A stretch of DNA of 5,493 nt, from assembly GCA_947460565.1 (NCBI GenBank), contig CANHJJ010000147.1, positions 1 to 5,493 on the forward strand, in the 5' to 3' direction. Both the position numbers and the translations under genes were made by a program. The notes beneath the pieces were generated by a model that saw only the letters and a program-made list of their open reading frames with translations, was not told the origin of the DNA and searched no databases. Each line of letters begins with the position of its first letter. The stretch's first letter is position 1. This stretch comes from Bacteroidota bacterium. GTDB taxonomy: Bacteria; Bacteroidota; Bacteroidia; UKL13-3. Positions 4,171 to 5,493 of the stretch are shown here, piece after piece.

Positions 4171-5493
4171 TTGGCCAATAAAAATATAACTCCCGAAGGA
4201 AGGATTTCCTTTGCTTCAGTAAAACAAGTGATTGATTATCCTGATTTTTTGGATGTTCAATTACAATCTTTTAAAGAATTTTTTCAGTTAGACACTACCT
4301 CTGAAAGTCGCTCGAATGAGGGTCTTTACAAGGTGTTTATGGAAAATTTCCCAATTAGTGATACAAGAAATATTTTTACTTTAGAGTTTCTTGATTACTT
4401 CGTTGATCCGCCACGCTACTCGATCGAAGAGTGCATCGAACGTGGATTGACATACTCAATTCCATTAAAAGCCAAATTAAAACTTAGTTGTAACGACCCT
4501 GAACATGAGGATTTTCAAACCATCGTTCAGGATGTTTATTTAGGTACAATTCCTTACATGACACCAAGTGGTACTTTCTGTATTAATGGTGCTGAACGTG
4601 TTATTGTATCTCAGTTACATCGTTCTCCTGGTGTTTTCTTTGGTCAATCGTACCATACCAATGGTACTAAATTGTATTCAGCGCGTGTTATTCCTTTTAA
4701 AGGTAGCTGGATAGAATTTGCAACAGATGTAAACAACGTGATGTATGCTTATATCGATCGTAAAAAGAAGTTTCCAGTAACTACATTGCTTCGTGCCATC
4801 GGTTTCGAATCAGATAAAGATATTTTGAATTTATTTGATTTGGCTGAAGAGGTTAAAGTAAGCAAAGCAGGTTTGAAAAAAGTTCTTGGACGTAAATTAG
4901 CGGCTAGGGTGCTTCGCACTTGGGTTGAAGATTTCGTTGATGAGGATACTGGAGAGGTTGTTTCTATCGAGCGTAACGAAGTTATTATCGAGCGTGATAC
5001 TACCTTAGAAGAAGATCATATTGATATGATTCTTGAAGCTGAAGTGAAAGCCATTATCCTTCATAAGAATGAATCAAATCACAGTGAATTTGCTACCATC
5101 TTAAATACTTTACAAAAAGATACATCAAACAGTGCAAAAGAAGCACATGAGCATATCTATCGTCAGTTGAGGAATGCAGATCCACCTGATGAAGAAACCG
5201 CAAAAGGTGTAATCGAAAAATTATTCTTCTCTGACAAACGTTACGATTTGGGAGAAGTTGGTAGATACCGTATTAATAGAAAATTGAATAAATCTGAAGG
5301 CATGGATGTTCGCGTTCTTAGCAAAGATGATATTGTTTCAATCATAAAATATCTAATTGAATTAGCTAATTCACGTGCAGACGTGGATGATATTGATCAC
5401 TTGAGTAACAGACGTGTTCGTACAGTTGGCGAGCAATTGTATTCCCAGTTTGGTGTTGGTTTGGCTCGTATGGCACGTACAATTCGTGAGCGT
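4171..5493 (+). CDS. rpoB: DNA-directed RNA polymerase subunit beta, N-terminal 441 residues (3' end outside window)
   Basis: RpoB is the beta subunit of RNA polymerase, forming one side of the active-site cleft. The frame is open from 4171 to the last base, about a third of the expected length. The start is placed at TTG 4171 (giving MANKNITPEGRISFASVKQ). An in-frame TAA lies at 4138-4140 with no ATG or GTG between, and the first in-frame ATG (4339) would remove the conserved IDYPDFLDVQLQSFKEFFQL segment (residues 21-40). The protrusion and lobe domains follow, with DPPRYSIEECIERGL (79-93), INGAERVIVSQLHRSPGVFF (138-157), RVIPFKGSWIEF (172-183) and GEVVSIERNEVIIERD (261-276). DDIDHLSNRRVRTVGEQL (406-423) starts the fork region. 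R143, V146 and Q148, the N-terminal rifampicin-cluster positions, are present in their usual form; the main rifampicin region lies just beyond the window. No Shine-Dalgarno sequence is seen, only an A8 run at 4156-4163. Confidence 0.98.
   Translation, partial: MANKNITPEGRISFASVKQVIDYPDFLDVQLQSFKEFFQLDTTSESRSNEGLYKVFMENFPISDTRNIFTLEFLDYFVDPPRYSIEECIERGLTYSIPLKAKLKLSCNDPEHEDFQTIVQDVYLGTIPYMTPSGTFCINGAERVIVSQLHRSPGVFFGQSYHTNGTKLYSARVIPFKGSWIEFATDVNNVMYAYIDRKKKFPVTTLLRAIGFESDKDILNLFDLAEEVKVSKAGLKKVLGRKLAARVLRTWVEDFVDEDTGEVVSIERNEVIIERDTTLEEDHIDMILEAEVKAIILHKNESNHSEFATILNTLQKDTSNSAKEAHEHIYRQLRNADPPDEETAKGVIEKLFFSDKRYDLGEVGRYRINRKLNKSEGMDVRVLSKDDIVSIIKYLIELANSRADVDDIDHLSNRRVRTVGEQLYSQFGVGLARMARTIRER

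Noticed and set aside
1..5493. Possible mobile element, CRISPR array, or novel system
   Set aside because: Gene order is the conserved tuf-tRNA-secE-nusG-rplKAJL-rpoB cluster, all spacers are shorter than 112 nt, and there are no transposase genes, regularly spaced repeats or unrecognised reading frames.

Overview
The window is AT-rich bacterial DNA, and everything in it lies on the plus strand. It carries the universal translation/transcription cluster in the order tuf (3' part) - tRNA-Trp - secE - nusG - rplK - rplA - rplJ - rplL - rpoB (5' part). The proteins look like Bacteroidota. The RpoB N-terminus (EYPDFLDVQ-type motif, here IDYPDFLDVQ, then FFQLDT, EGLYKVF, DPPRYSIEECIERGL and LHRSPGVFFGQS) is of the kind I know from that phylum, with a flavour of Sphingobacteriales/Chitinophagales. 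Start codons are preceded by A/T-rich leaders rather than Shine-Dalgarno sequences, which is also typical of the phylum. The assignment to class or order is inference.

Layout: 1-921 is the last 306 residues of elongation factor Tu. A strong 12-15 bp hairpin (940-974) separates it from a tRNA-Trp gene (985-1055, anticodon CCA, no encoded 3' CCA). secE (1081-1278) begins 25 nt after the tRNA, followed by nusG (1302-1847). After a 77-nt gap come the L11 and L1 genes (1925-2365, 2389-3087), then L10 13 nt later (3101-3631), then L7/L12 (3683-4060) behind a 51-nt AT-rich spacer containing a perfect 16-nt palindrome. The 110-nt gap before rpoB holds a GC-rich stem-loop (4085-4111) that looks like a terminator or attenuator. 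rpoB then starts, most likely at a TTG codon at 4171, and runs off the right edge after 441 codons, just short of the main rifampicin-resistance region.

The genes work together as follows. EF-Tu and charged tRNA-Trp feed the ribosome. L11, L10 and L7/L12 form the ribosomal stalk that recruits and activates translation GTPases such as EF-Tu, and L1 forms the opposite stalk. NusG binds RNA polymerase, whose beta subunit is RpoB. SecE is an essential subunit of the SecYEG protein channel.

I found no accessory, mobile, defence or otherwise novel system. All genes look intact apart from the two cut by the window edges. The points worth a second look are regulatory: the non-ATG rpoB start, the two hairpins, the lack of room for a classical L10 leader, and secE lying directly behind a tRNA.
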